Below, one piece after another: positions 1 to 10,454 of a stretch of 64,000 bases of DNA (the stretch's first letter is position 1; every line of letters starts with the position of its first letter). The position numbers and the translations under genes were made by a program. The stretch comes from JACVRW01 sp963746825 (lineage in GTDB: Bacteria > Actinomycetota > Thermoleophilia > Solirubrobacterales > Thermoleophilaceae). The stretch covers positions 1 to 64,000 of the forward strand of contig CAVVCU010000003.1 in assembly GCA_963746825.1 (NCBI GenBank), given 5' to 3'. The notes under the pieces are model-generated. The model was given only the letters and a program-made list of their open reading frames with translations. It was not told where the DNA came from and did no database searches.

Positions 1-333
1 TGCGTCGGGGGAGGTCAACCCGAGCTTGGCCGGCCCTGCGAGCACGACCGGGTAGAGCGGTGGATGCTCTGCCGTCGGCACGGCCACGTCCCGGAGCAGG
101 AATTTGAAGGGGGCGACGAACCCCTGACCGTCGGCGATCAGGTTCGGCAGCGCGCTGAAGTAGAACTGGTCGTCGAGCGCCGGCGGGGGCCAGGGCGCCT
201 CGAGCAGCGTGTAGAGGACGCGGATGACGACTCCCCCCGCCACGATCGCGAGTAGCTTCAGCCCAAATCGCCCGCGCGCCTCCGGCTGCGCGAGCTGCGC
301 CCGCGCAGGCGCCTGTGCGTCCACTCCCGACAC
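1..333 (-). CDS. GT39/ArnT-like membrane glycosyltransferase, N-terminal part (runs off the window)
   Basis: The minus strand reads open for 111 codons from a GTG at 331-333 to the window edge. A soluble N-terminus of about 25 residues is followed by one hydrophobic helix (LLAIVAGGVVIRVLYTLL). Then come the periplasmic-loop signatures LDDQFYFSALPNLIADGQGF and EHPPLYPVVLAG, typical of polyprenyl-phosphate-sugar-dependent glycosyltransferases of the GT39/ArnT superfamily: an acidic residue early in the first loop, then H-P-P-LYP. These integral membrane enzymes transfer sugars from lipid-linked donors to surface polymers. It is divergent from the small membrane gene starting at 408. Substrate cannot be inferred, and the C-terminal two thirds lie outside the window. 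Confidence 0.72.
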   Translation of the reverse strand, partial: MSGVDAQAPARAQLAQPEARGRFGLKLLAIVAGGVVIRVLYTLLEAPWPPPALDDQFYFSALPNLIADGQGFVAPFKFLLRDVAVPTAEHPPLYPVVLAGPAKLGLTSPDA

Positions 334-407
334 TTGAGCGGACTCTAGCCCGGATCGACTGCCGGGCGGCGCAGCGATACGGAGCTTCTCGTGCTTAGGT
401 GGAGGCC

Positions 408-929
408 ATGGAGACCCGCTCACAGCGATCACCCGCCGCGCTCGCCGCGATCGCAGCCGTCGTCTTCCTCCTGTCGATGTTCCTCGACTGGTACGCGCTC
501 GATGTGCCCTCGCGAGTCGGAGGACGCGAGATCGACGCGCCCGCGTTCAATGCGTTCGAGGGACTCGATCGCTCCGACGTCGTCCTGGTCGTCGCGGCGC
601 TGTTAGCCCTGCTCTTCACAGGGCTGCTGCTCGCCAGGATCCTGGCGAGCTCGCCCATGCCGGGGCTCGGCCTTCTCGGTGCCGGCATCCTCATGCTCGC
701 CGTGGTGCTCTATCGCGGCACGAGCCGGCCAACGCGGCCGTTCTTCGGTGGGACCAGAGCCGACACCACCCTCGAAATCGGCTGGTACATTGGCCTCGTG
801 GCGGCCGGGCTGATCGCGCTCGGCGGTGTGTTGGCGTACCTGGCGGGACCACGTCTGGCCCTCGCGGACGAGGAGTTCGATGACGGGGTGGACGAGCCCT
901 CGAGGCCGAACTCGCGAGAGGGCGATTGA
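408..929 (+). CDS. Four-helix membrane protein of unknown function
   Basis: The product is about 173 residues with four predicted transmembrane helices: near the start (LAAIAAVVFLLSMFLDWYAL), then VVLVVAALLALLFTGLLL, LGLLGAGILMLAVVLY, and IGLVAAGLIALGGVLAYLAG. A short acidic tail is cytoplasmic in the simplest model. The first helix ends in a FLDWY motif, common in small actinobacterial membrane proteins of unknown role. The ATG at 408 is preferred over the GTG at 399 because GGTGGAGG sits just upstream of it. I do not recognise a family with an assigned function. It stands between divergent and downstream glycosyltransferase genes, so a link to surface-glycan export is possible but unproven. 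Confidence 0.62.
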   Translation: METRSQRSPAALAAIAAVVFLLSMFLDWYALDVPSRVGGREIDAPAFNAFEGLDRSDVVLVVAALLALLFTGLLLARILASSPMPGLGLLGAGILMLAVVLYRGTSRPTRPFFGGTRADTTLEIGWYIGLVAAGLIALGGVLAYLAGPRLALADEEFDDGVDEPSRPNSREGD

Positions 930-984
930 CCTAAACCCATAATGGCCGCAGGGGCGGCCGCGGGCGCTACCCTGCGCCGCTGCC

Positions 985-3900
985 ATGGGGAGAACTGTGG
1001 GCGGGAGCTCTCTAAACCACTCCACCCGCGACCGCGCCATGGCGGTCCTCTTCGTGGTGGGCAGCTTCGCGCTCTCCTTCTGGCAGCGGCCGGGTCGGGC
1101 GACAAGCGATACGAAGATCGATCTGCACGTCGATCCGCTGTCATTTCTGGGCGATGTCGCCTCGGTGTGGACGCCGTCGATCGACCTGGGCGCAGTTCAC
1201 GGGGCGCAGTACGGCGGCTACCTCTGGCCGATGGGTCCACTCTTCGCGCTGCTCCACTCGCTGGGACTCGGGCCGTGGGTGGCTCACCGGATCTGGCTCG
1301 GCCTGATCTTCGCGATCTCCGCGTGGGGCGTGCTTCGGCTGCTCGATGTGCTCATCGGCCGGCCACGCGGCATCGCGCACGTCGTGGCGGCGGCGTTCTA
1401 CGTGCTCAACCCGTACACGGTGATGTTCAGCGGGCGAACGAGCGTGACCCTGCTGGGCTACGCGGCGCTGCCGTGGCTGCTGATCGTGGTCCACCACGGG
1501 GTGCGTGGTGCGCGCCGCTGGCGTGACTGGCGCGGCTGGCTGTGGGCGGCCGTCTTCGCGCTGATTCTGACATCGATCGGCGGCGGCATCAACGGCGCGG
1601 TGGTGGGCTGGATGCTCGTCGGCCCACTCGTTCTCTTGATCTACGAGCCGCTGCTCGGATCGGTGCGCTGGCGCGACTCCGCCGCCTTCCTCGTGCGCAT
1701 GGGCGTGCTCGGGACGCTCGCGTCGCTCTGGTGGATCGTGCCCCTGGCTCGTCCACGCCCGGTTCGGCATCGACTTCCTCCAGTTCACCGAGCAGCCGCG
1801 CACGATCTGGGGCACGAACGCCGCGCCCGGAGGTCCTGCGCCTGATGGCGTACTGGACGTCGTACATCGGCGTGGGCTTCTACGGCGCCGAGCATCCGTT
1901 CTTCACCGAGTCGGGCACGATGCTGTTCAACCCGCTTGTGGTGGGGGCCTCGCTGCTGCTACCGGCGCTTGCGGTGGCGGGTTTCGTCTGGACGCGGCGG
2001 TTCCGCTATGCGCCGTTCTTCCTGCTGGCGCTGCTGGTTGGCGCCGCGATCGAGGTGGCCGGCTTCCCGGACAACACGCCCAGCCGGGACACCATGGAGT
2101 GGATCTACCGCAACTTCGAGGTGCTGCGTTTCATGCGCACGACTCAGAAGGCGGCTCCGCTGGTGGCCATCGGCGCGGCAGGGCTGCTCGGGCTCGGCGC
2201 TCAGCTCGCGTGGGCATACCTCCAGCGTCTGCGGTCGAAGCCGCTGCGGCGGGTGGGGCTCGTCACCGTCCCCGTTGGCCTGGCTGCGCTGATCGGGCTG
2301 GCAGCGCTGCCGCTCGTGCGCGGCAGCGCGGTGGAGCAGCAACTCACCTGGGACCGCATACCGCCGGCATGGACCGAGGCCGGCCGCGACCTCGACCGCG
2401 AGCTGCCGCGCCAACACCCGCGCGCTCGTACTGCCGGGTCAGATATTCGCGCTACTACAAGTGGGGCGGCACGATCGACGCGATCCTTCCGCGGTTGACC
2501 GACCGGCCCGTGGCGGTGCGCTACGAGACCCCGTACTCCGACCCGCACGCGACCGACCTGCTGTGGACGGTCGACCGGCTCGTGCAGCAGCGGCGACTCC
2601 TCCCCGGCCAGCTGCTCCCGTTGCTGCGGCTGATGGGCGTGGGGGCAGTGGTCACGGGCTCGGACGACGACATCTCGCGAAGCGGTGCCGTGGCCCCGCC
2701 GCGGCCGCCGCAGGCCCTGGACAGGCAGGGACTCGGGCCGGCCCACCCGCAGCTACGGACCCGACGCGCGCGGCGCCGCCGCCGCGAGGCGAGTTCGAGC
2801 CAGCGCCGCGAACTGCCGCAGGTGCGCCGCTACGACATCCGGGCGGCCGCGGCATCGTGGGCGTCGAGCCCGCCGGCCCGGCCACGATCGTCGACGGCGG
2901 CGCCGAGGGCCTCGCGGCGCTCGCCGCCTTCGGCGCCCTGCCCGAGCGCCGGCCGATCCTCTACGCCGGCGACCTGACCGACGAGCGGAGCTGCGCCGCC
3001 AGGCCGCCGCGGCGCGGAGGTGGTGGTCACCGACTCGAACCGGCGCCGGCGCTTCGTCCCCGAGTTCGCCCGGCAGAACCTCGGCGCGACGCTGCGCGAG
3101 ACCGAGCCGCTGGACGAGAACTTCGCGCTGATCGAGCCCGTTCCCGGAGCGCGGCAGCGACGCCCAGACCGTGGCCGCGCTCGATGGCGCCCGCTACCTG
3201 CGCGCGCCCTACGAGGGCGGCCTGCTCGAGTTCCCCGAGCACGCCCCGATCGCCGCCTTCGACGGCGATCTCTCCACGACCTGGGCCGCCGACCGCTACT
3301 TCCTGCCCGAGCGCGCGCTGGATCGAGGTCGGCTTCGACCGCGCCGCGCGACGTGCCGTACGTCGAGCTCGATGCCGACCGGGGACCCGTTCGGGGTCGA
3401 GCGCGAGGTCGACGTCAACGGCGTCCGGGCGAAGCTCGGGCCCGGGTGGAACCGGATCCGGCTGGGGCTGGAGGACGTCGAGGCCGCTGCGCGATCACGA
3501 TCACCGAGGTCGACCAGCCCGGGGGCAACCTGCGCGGCGGCGGCGGCTTTCGCGAGATCCGGATTCCCGGCGTGCGGATCCGCCAGCGGCTGCGGCCGCC
3601 GATGATCGCCGGCGCGGGCGCTGGCCGGCCGCGACCTCGGCGCGTGGGCCTGAGCTACGTGTTCGAGCGCACGACCGCCGACGAGCCGTTCCGGCGCGAC
3701 CGCCAGGCCGGCAGCCCGCAGCTCGAGCTGGCCGTCCAACCGCGAGGACGCCGAGCGCCAGATCGCACCGCGTCGTGTTCGCGCCCGCGCGCTCGCTCCT
3801 ACGAGCCTGGAGGCGTGGGTGCAGCCGGCGGTGGACGCGCCCGACTCGTACCTCGACCGGCTCGTGGGCTCCGGGCGGCAGCACAGGTTCGACTCCTCGG

Positions 3901-5314
3901 GGCGCTTTCGACAACCAGCCGCGCTATCGCGCGTCGAGCGCCTTCGACGGACGGCCGGGCACCGCCTGGGTGGGCATCTGGGCGCCTCCCGGCGCCCAGA
4001 GGCCGTACGTCGCTTGGCGACGCCGAGGCCGCTCGACGGTGTCGCGGCTGCGGTTGAGCCCGCGCTCGGCTGCCGATCCGCCGCCCGACGGTCGTGCGGG
4101 TGAGCTGGCGAACGGGCGCTCCACCCGGCCGCTGCGCGTCGGCCCTGACGGCACGGTCGACGCTGGTCGCGGCCCGTGCGGGCGCGCAGTTTCCGGCTCA
4201 CGGTGCTCGCCGTCGCGGCGCCAGTCCGGCCGCCGCGCTCAACGCGGGCGGTCGGGATCGCGTCGTTGCGGGTGCCCGGGCTGCCGTCCGTCCGAGCCCC
4301 CGCACACGGGCCGCTTCGCGCCGGTGCGGCAGCTGTCCGTGTCCGCGTGGGCGGGCGGCCGGTCGCTGCTCGCGGCCCGCGCGGCACGGTCGGCGGATCT
4401 GGAGGCGGGCTGCCCGCTGCGCGCGCGCGGCTGCGGCGCGCCCGGTGCCGATGGGGGCGGGCATCCAGACGATCAGCGCGCAGCCGGGCCGCTTCGCGGT
4501 CGATCTGCTGCGCATGCGCTCGCCCGCCCCGCGGAGCCGCGCGGCCGCCGGTGGGAGGCGGACGGGTGCTCAGGACGCGGAACGGCTCGGGACGAGCTCG
4601 GTCGAGGAGGTGCGCGTCGCGCTGGACGGACCGCTCCTGGCTTGTGCTCGGGCAGAGCTTCTCGAAGGGATGGCGAGCCAGCTGCGACGGGCGCTCGCTC
4701 GGCGAGCCGCTGCCAATCAACGGCTACGCCAACGGCTGGCGTGCGCCCGGCGACTGCCGCGACGTCGTCGTTCAACTATCGCGCCCGCAGGCCGCCGCGC
4801 GATGGGCTACGTGATCTCTGCGCGTCGTCTGCCTGCTCCTGCTCGCGTTTGTCGCTCGTCGGGCTGGTGCTGCAGACCTCGGCGAGGATCGCGCCGAAGA
4901 GCTGCGCCTGCCGCCGCTCCCCGGCGACCGGCCCGTGGGCATGCGGCTTCCACGCGCGGCGCTCGCCGCGTTCGTGGCGACGCTGCCGCTCGCCTTCCTG
5001 TTCGCGGCGCGCTCCTCGGTGCTGATCTTCCCGATCGCTGACGCTGATCCTCTGGCGCGGTGTCGGCTCGCGGACGCTGACCGGCATCGCGGCCGGTGCT
5101 GCTCGGGGTCGCCGTGCCTGCTGCTGTACGTGCTTCTCTCGCCCAGAGACCGGGGCGGCTACAACTTCGAGTACAGCCTCGACCTGATCTGGGCCCACTG
5201 GGTCAGGGTGGCGGCGTTGATGCTGCTGATGGTCGCGTGCTGGCGGACGCTGGCTGCCGCGCACGGCGCGCGCCCGGGCACAGAGCGACCCCCGGGTGGC
5301 CACTTTCCAGCTGA
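985..5314 (+). pseudogene. AftD-like alpha-(1->3)-arabinofuranosyltransferase, interrupted by many frameshifts
   Basis: Conserved sequence runs through all three frames over 4.3 kb (about 1440 codons, the usual length of AftD-type proteins). The intact first 250 residues hold multiple membrane helices and FYVLNPYTVMFSGRTSVTLL, characteristic of the membrane arabinofuranosyltransferase family. A later frame gives KWGGTIDAILPRLTDRPVAV and LLRLMGVGAVVTGSDDD. Two segments resemble F5/8-type carbohydrate-binding domains (IAAFDGDLSTTWAADRYF near 3250; SSAFDGRPGTAWVGIW near 3940). The C-terminal helix region (NFEYSLDLIWAHW) ends near the TGA at 5312-5314. Frame changes begin near 1745 and 1832 and recur about every 100-150 bases. 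AftD homologues add arabinofuranose to cell-wall arabinan using a decaprenyl-linked donor. The gene is probably intact in the living organism and damaged by consensus indels. It is tail-to-tail with the GT2 gene ending at 5320. Confidence 0.75.
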
Positions 5315-5319
5315 GCGCT

Positions 5320-6270
5320 TCAGAGACGCGCCCCGCGCGCCCGCACCGCCGCCAGCTGGCGGCGCTCGCGGGCGTTCGGGCGTCCGAGCAGCGCCTTGAG
5401 CGCGATCCGGTTCGACGAGGGTCGCCGCCTGCAGGCGGTCGTCCCAACGCGCGGCGCGCTCGCCGCGGCGCTCGGCCACCACCGCGTGACGCTGGCGCGC
5501 GAGCAGGTCGAACGGCTCGCCGCCGAACGCTGCGCCGGCGCAGCTGTGCGCCTCGCGATGGATCACGCGCGCGTGCGGCCACCACCAGGTCTCGACCCCC
5601 GCGTCGCGGGCGCGCAGGCCGAGCTCGAGGTCCTCGGCGTAGAGGAAGATGCGCTCGTCGAAGGGGCCGAGCCGGCGCAGGGTCTCGGTGCGCCCGGCCA
5701 GGCAGCAGCCCACCGCCCAGGCCACCGCCGCCGGCCGACTCGCCTCGCCACGGCTGAACGCGTCGGCGCAGCGGTGGCGGCAGCGCCGCGGGCGGCACCA
5801 GAGCGCGTGATCACGGCCGCCGGCTGATACCGGCTCGCGGGTGCACCGAGTCCTGGCGCTCGCCGTCGGGGTGCAGCACCAGCGGGGCGAGCAGCCGCTC
5901 AGGCGTCCGCGCAGCGCCTCGGCGGCCGAGCGCGGCCAGCGAGTCGTCCACCAGCTCGACGTCGGGGTTGAGCGACGACGCACGCCGGCGTGTCGACCGC
6001 GCGCCAGCCCGGCGTTGATGCGCCCGTCCGTAGCCGACGTTGTCGAGCTCGAGGACCGTGACGCCGCGCCGCCGCGGCGACCGCCACGCTGCCGTCGCTG
6101 CGAGCCGGAGTCCACGACCACGACGGCCGCGCCCGGCAGGTGGCGCTCGACCGAGCGCCAGCAGCCGCTCGAGCTCGTGCTCGGAGTCGTGGCTGACCGT
6201 GACCAGCGTCAGCCCGGCGCCGGCCCGCGGCTGCCCGCGCGGCGGCCGCGGCTGCGAGCCGCTCAGGCAC
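5320..6270 (-). pseudogene. GT2-family glycosyltransferase, frameshifted
   Basis: Reading the minus strand across frames gives the N-terminal strand LTLVTVSHDSEHELERLLAL, a VVVDSGS segment, a SLNPDVELVDDSLAALG stretch (DxD-like region), and near the C-terminus GPFDERIFLYAEDLELGLRA. The last is diagnostic of inverting GT2 enzymes of the rhamnosyl/galactofuranosyl type, where the ED is the catalytic-base region. These cytoplasmic enzymes elongate lipid-linked glycans with nucleotide sugars. The likely GTG start (6268-6270) overlaps the stop of the upstream GT4 gene, but a frame change lies between that start and the conserved core. The end is placed at the TGA in 5320-5322 because the frame used by the last conserved block would otherwise run far into the AftD-like gene. 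Confidence 0.66.
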
Positions 6271-7393
6271 GCCTCGCGCCAGCGCCGCCGGGCGCGCCGC
6301 GAGGCGTGAAGTGCTCGACTACGCGCGCCCGCGCCCGGGCGCCGGCCTCGCTCGGCGCGGCCGCGGTCGCCCAGCAGCTCGCACGAGCGCGCGCGGCCGC
6401 GGCGTCCGCGTCGCCGGGCGCGATACAGCCGGCCGCAGCTCTCGTCGACGATCTCGAGCGGGCCGCCCGCGGCGGGCGCCACCACGGGCCGACCGGAGGC
6501 CATCGCCTCGAGCAGCACGAGCCCGAAGGGCTCGTCGTCGGAGCAGTGCAGCAGGCACGAGGCGCTGCGCGAGCGCCGGCCGGCGGGTCGGCGAGCGCGC
6601 CCGGCGAACTCCACCCGTCCGGCGAGGTCCGGCTCCGCCCGCTCGGCTGCGGAGCTCGGCTCGAGCAGCCGCTCGCTCGCCGTCGCCGACCGAGTGGCCG
6701 GCCACGACCAGCCGCAGCTCCGGGAGCTCGCGCGCCGCGATGGCCACGGCCTCGAGGGCGAGGTCGGGGCGCTTCCAGGCGACGATCGCGCCGAGCAGCA
6801 GCGCCGACCGGCGGATCCGCGGGACGGCGGTCCGAGGCGGCGAAGGCGCTCGAGGTCGATGCCGGGCCTGACCACCCGCAGGCGCTCGCCGAGCCGGCCG
6901 TCGGGGTCGAGATCGGCGGCGACGGCGTCCGAGAGGGCGATCACGCGCTCGAGCCCTGCTGGCGGCGGCACGCACCGCGCGGGCCACGCCGGCGCTCGGG
7001 CAGCAGGTCGACGTGCTCGAAGACGAGCGGGGGCGGCCGCCGGCACGGTGCGCAGCGCGGCGGCCGACGCGATCACGCTGCGCATCCCCCAGGCCACGAC
7101 CGCTCGCGGGCGCAGCGAGCCGAGCGACGCTCGCGAATCTCGGCGGCGTGGCCGGCGAGCGCGAGAACCGCCCGGGCGCGGGTGCGCGCCGCGCCGCGCA
7201 GCTCCCGCGGCCGCTCCGGGCGCGCGAGCACCGGCAGTCCCGCCGCGTGCGCCCGGGCCGAGAGCTCCCCGTCCGGGCAGATCAGCACCGCCGGCGCCTC
7301 GAGTCCTCCGGCGATGTCGAGCAGGATCCGCTCGGCGCCGCCCCAGAGCCCGGAGTAGCTCACGAACAGGACCGGTCCGGGCGGCGCGCGCAT
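6263..7393 (-). pseudogene. GT4-family glycosyltransferase, frameshifted
   Basis: The N-terminus VLFVSYSGLWGGAERILLDI carries the GGAE motif at the nucleotide-sugar cleft of GT-B retaining glycosyltransferases. The C-terminal Rossmann domain shows SDDEPFGLVLLEAMASGRPV, the E-x7-E signature of GT4. VIALSDAVAADL and LRVVRPGIDLERLR are also typical. Full length would be about 377 residues, normal for the family. Conserved blocks switch frame several times, so no single open frame covers the protein. ATGs at 7393 and 7414 both fit; 7393 is used because the longer form overlaps the divergent GT2 gene. Translational overlap with the downstream GT2 suggests a two-gene operon building the same glycan. 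Confidence 0.66.
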
Positions 7394-7412
7394 CGGCGCC
7401 AAGCTATTAGCC

Positions 7413-8403
7413 ATGCCCGCCTCGCCCGCCATGCGCACAGCCGTGGTGATCCCCAACTGGAACGGCGCCCGCTGGCTCGTCGGGTGCCTCGACGCCGTGG
7501 CCGCGCAGACCCGCTCGCCCGACGAGGTCGTGGTGGTGGACGGCGCCTCGTCGGACGAGTCGCTGGCGATCCTGGCCGACGCACCCGGCGGCGCCGCGCG
7601 GTGCGTCCAGCTGGGCGCGAACCTCGGCTTCGGCGCCGCCGCCAACCGTGGCATCGCGGCGGTCGAGCGCCGACGCGGTGGCGCTCGTCAACACCGACGT
7701 GGTGCTGGCGCCCGACTGGCTCGAGCGGGCGGTCGCGGCTCTGGCGGCGCACCCGAGCGCGGCGGCGGTGGCCACCAAGATGGTCGCGCTCGGACGACCC
7801 GGGACGCATCGACGACACCGGCGACTTCCTGGGGCGCGACGGCTCGGCGGTGCAGCGCGGCAAGTTCGCGCGCGACCGCGGCCAGTGGGACGCGCCCGGG
7901 CGAGGTGTGGGGCGCGTGCGCCGGCGCGGCGCTCTACCGGCGCGAGCGCGGTGCTGAGCGTCGGGGGGCTTCGACGAGCGCTTCTTCATGTACCTCGAGG
8001 ACGTGGACCTCGCGCTTCGGCTGCGTCTGGCGGGCTGGGGCTGCCGCTACGAGCCGGTCGTGGCGCGTCACGCGAGCGAGGGCAGCTCGAGACGGCTCTC
8101 GCGCGGGCTGGCGTACTGGGTGGCGCGCAACGACCTCCTGCTGGTGGCCAAGGCCTTCCCGCTTCGCTGGGCGCCGCTCGTGCTCTACCGCCAGGCGGGC
8201 TACGCCTGGCACGCCGCGCGCGAGGGGCGGCTGCGCGCGCACCTGAGCGGTCTGGCGGCGGCGCTGCCGCTGCTGCCGGCGATGCTGGCGCGAGCGACCG
8301 CGGTCTGCGCACGGCGCCCGTGGTCGCGATCGAGGACGGCCGTGCCGCGCGCGCCCCATCCGCGGACGGCGCGCGCTCGGGCACCAGCGCTCGGCGGGTC
8401 TGA
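7413..8403 (+). pseudogene. GT2-family glycosyltransferase, frameshifted
   Basis: The first 85 codons are intact and read TAVVIPNWNGARWLVGCLDA, then DEVVVVDGASSDES and LGANLGFGAAANRGI, the standard nucleotide-binding half of a GT2 enzyme. A frame change near 7665 leads to ALVNTDVVLAPDWLERAVAA (NxD metal-binding region). Another frame near 7986 gives YLEDVDLALRLRLAGWGC, the ED-containing acceptor-site motif of rhamnosyltransferase-like members. A basic C-terminal tail ends at the TGA in 8401-8403. The gene is divergent from the GT4/GT2 pair and convergent with the next GT4 gene, two bases from its stop. ATGs at 7413 and 7431 are both possible starts. Confidence 0.66.
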
Positions 8404-8405
8404 CG

Positions 8406-9786
8406 CTACGCCCCGTGGCGGAGCGCGCGGATCAGGTTGCGGACCACGCGGCGCGCTCACGGCGACCGGGCCCTCGCTGGCCACCTGGTGCGCGAGGATG
8501 CCCGGGTACTGGCCGTAGGTGGCCATCGCCACCGCGGCGCGATGGCGTCGCGGCGTCGGGCGCTCGCGGTGGTGCAGGCAGTAGTCGACGAGTGGCCGCG
8601 CAGCCGCTTCCCAGGGAAAGGACGGGGCCACCTCGCGCACCCGTCGCTGCCGTATCCGTCGAGCCGCTCAGGGTCGTCGAGCAGCCGCGCGCACGCGGCC
8701 GCGAAGCCCTCGTCGTCGTCGGGCGTCGACCGTCTCGCCGAGCCCCGCACGCTCGACCAGGTCGGCCATCGAGTCGCCCCGCGTGAGCACCATCGGCAGG
8801 CCCGCCCAGAGGTAGTCGAGCACGCGCGTGCGAAACGAGAAGCGAGCCTCGAGGTGGTCGTGGTGGGCGGAGATCCCGAGGTCCGCCTCGCGCAGGTAGC
8901 TGTGGCGCTCGTCGTAGGGGACCCAGCCGTGGTTGAAGTGGACGCAGCGGCCCTCGAGCCCGCGCTCGCGCGCGTAGGCGATCGCCTGCTCGGCGCTCGA
9001 CGGGATCAGTCGTGGGATCGACGCCCGGGCGCTCGACGCCCATGAAGAACAGGTGGACGCGCGCGTCCCTCGCCCGCGAGCCGCTCGACCGCGCGGATCG
9101 GGGTCAGCGCGTCGAGCCAGCGCCAGATGCCGCCGCCCCACAGGAGCACCTGTCGTCGGCGCCGATCCCGGGCCACACGCCCTTGAGCACCGGCGCTCGT
9201 GGGCCGGCGGGCGCGTCGGGCAAGCCGAAGGGCACCACGTCCACGAACGCCCGGTAGGTGCGGTCGCGGCGGTAGGAGTCGAGGTCGATCAGGCCCGGCC
9301 AGTCCCATGCCGCCGAGCCACAGGTCGCGCTGCTTCTCGCTCGCGCAGATCACGAAGTCCGCCACCGACGCACTGGGCCAGGACGGTTCGCGTGAGGCGC
9401 CGCGCGAGGCTTCGCTCGCGCGGCGCGCCGGCGTCGGCGAGCGCCTCGAGCAGCTCGATCATCAGCGGGTTGTACAGGTCCGCCACGTAGCGGATCGGCA
9501 GCTTCTCGACGTAGCGCAGCAGCTGCGGCGGCAGCTGCTGGGCGACCACGACGTCATGCGAGCGAAGCGCGTCGAGCATCCGGTCGAAGTCCGGCGTCGC
9601 GACCTGCGAGCAGCTCGAGCCGCGGGTCCTCGAGCCGGCTCGGCGCGGGCGCGGCGACGCGTCACGTGGCAGTGCTGGGCGAGCACGCGCGCCAGCTCGA
9701 GCGCCCGGATGGCGGGACCGGCCATCGACTCGCCGACGAGGCTCGCCCGAGACGACGAGGACGCGCGTCAGTGCCGGCTCACCCAT
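8406..9786 (-). pseudogene. GT4-like glycosyltransferase, frameshifted
   Basis: The minus strand encodes, across frames, TRVLVVSG at the N-terminus, MAGPAIRALELARVLAQHC, DVVVAQQLPPQLLRYVEKLP, MADFVICASEKQRDLWLGGM, then LLWGGGIWRWLDALTPIRAV, and finally HFNHGWVPYDERHSYLREAD with DYLWAGLPMVLTRGDSMADL. This is the layout of a GT-B enzyme of about 460 residues. The last two blocks form the donor-binding half, where the family's E-x7-E is replaced by a looser form. The ATG at 9784-9786 overlaps the end of the methyltransferase gene by 19 bases, so the two are probably co-translated. Several frame changes interrupt it. Donor and acceptor are unknown. Confidence 0.62.
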
Positions 9787-10454
9787 CCCTGACCCAGCAG
9801 GCGGGAGAAGAAGCGCGGGCGCGCCAGCGCCCGCCCGCGCGAAACCGCGGAACAGGCGGCCCATCCCGCGAGGCATGAGGACGTCGGCGAGCGGCTCGTC
9901 CAGCGGATGGCTCTGGATGACCTCGGCAGCGCTCGAAAGCACGAGTCGAGCAGCTCTCGCAGCGAGTCGACCGTGAAGAACTGGCGGTGGTCGACGTCGA
10001 GCATGTGGCTGAACTCGACGGTCGCGGGCGGGAAGCGCTGCGTGCAGTTCGGGGTGGTGACGAGCACGTTTCGCCGCGCCACCCTGCGCCGCCTCGCGCA
10101 GCAGGGTCGCCGGGTCCTCGAGGTGCTCGAGCACCTCGATCATGAACACCGTGTCGACGGCTCCGTCGTCGAGCGGTATGCGCTCTCCGTCGTAGCGGTC
10201 GGCGCGCACGCCGATCGAGCGCGCGGCCTCCACGTACTCGTCGTTGACGTCGAGGGCGTACGCGTCGAACCCGCGCTCGGCGAGCGCCCGGCTGTAGCCC
10301 CCGGGCCCGCAGCCCAGGTCGAGCAGCGACCGGCCGGCTCGCTCGCTCACGAAGGCCACGAGCGCCGGGTCCACCACCGACATCGGGTCGACGCCGCTGT
10401 ACCACTCACGGGTGTCCCGCAGCACCGCGCGGCATGCCCTCGGGCCTCGGTCAC
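9768..10454 (-). pseudogene. Class I SAM-dependent methyltransferase, frameshifted
   Basis: The core reads SLLDLGCGPGGYSRALAERG (motif I, SAM binding), YALDVNDEYVEAARSIGV (motif II, acidic residue binding the ribose), then VDTVFMIEVLEHLEDPATLL (motifs III/IV), and in another frame NVLVTTPNCTQRFPP and HMLDVDHRQFFTVDSLRELL. This is the pattern of Methyltransf_11/23 enzymes found in surface-glycan clusters. A GTG at 10452-10454 overlaps the flippase stop by three bases and is the likely start, but the conserved frame opens at a GTG at 10423-10425. At least three frame changes are needed to join the blocks, the last ending at the TGA in 9768-9770. Confidence 0.66.

Noticed and set aside
985..5314. 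Interpretation of the broken glycan genes as a decaying locus
   Set aside because: Motifs stay intact in alternating frames, and two genes in the middle (flippase core 10.7-11.9 kb, methyltransferase 11.95 kb) are open. True decay would also erode motifs.
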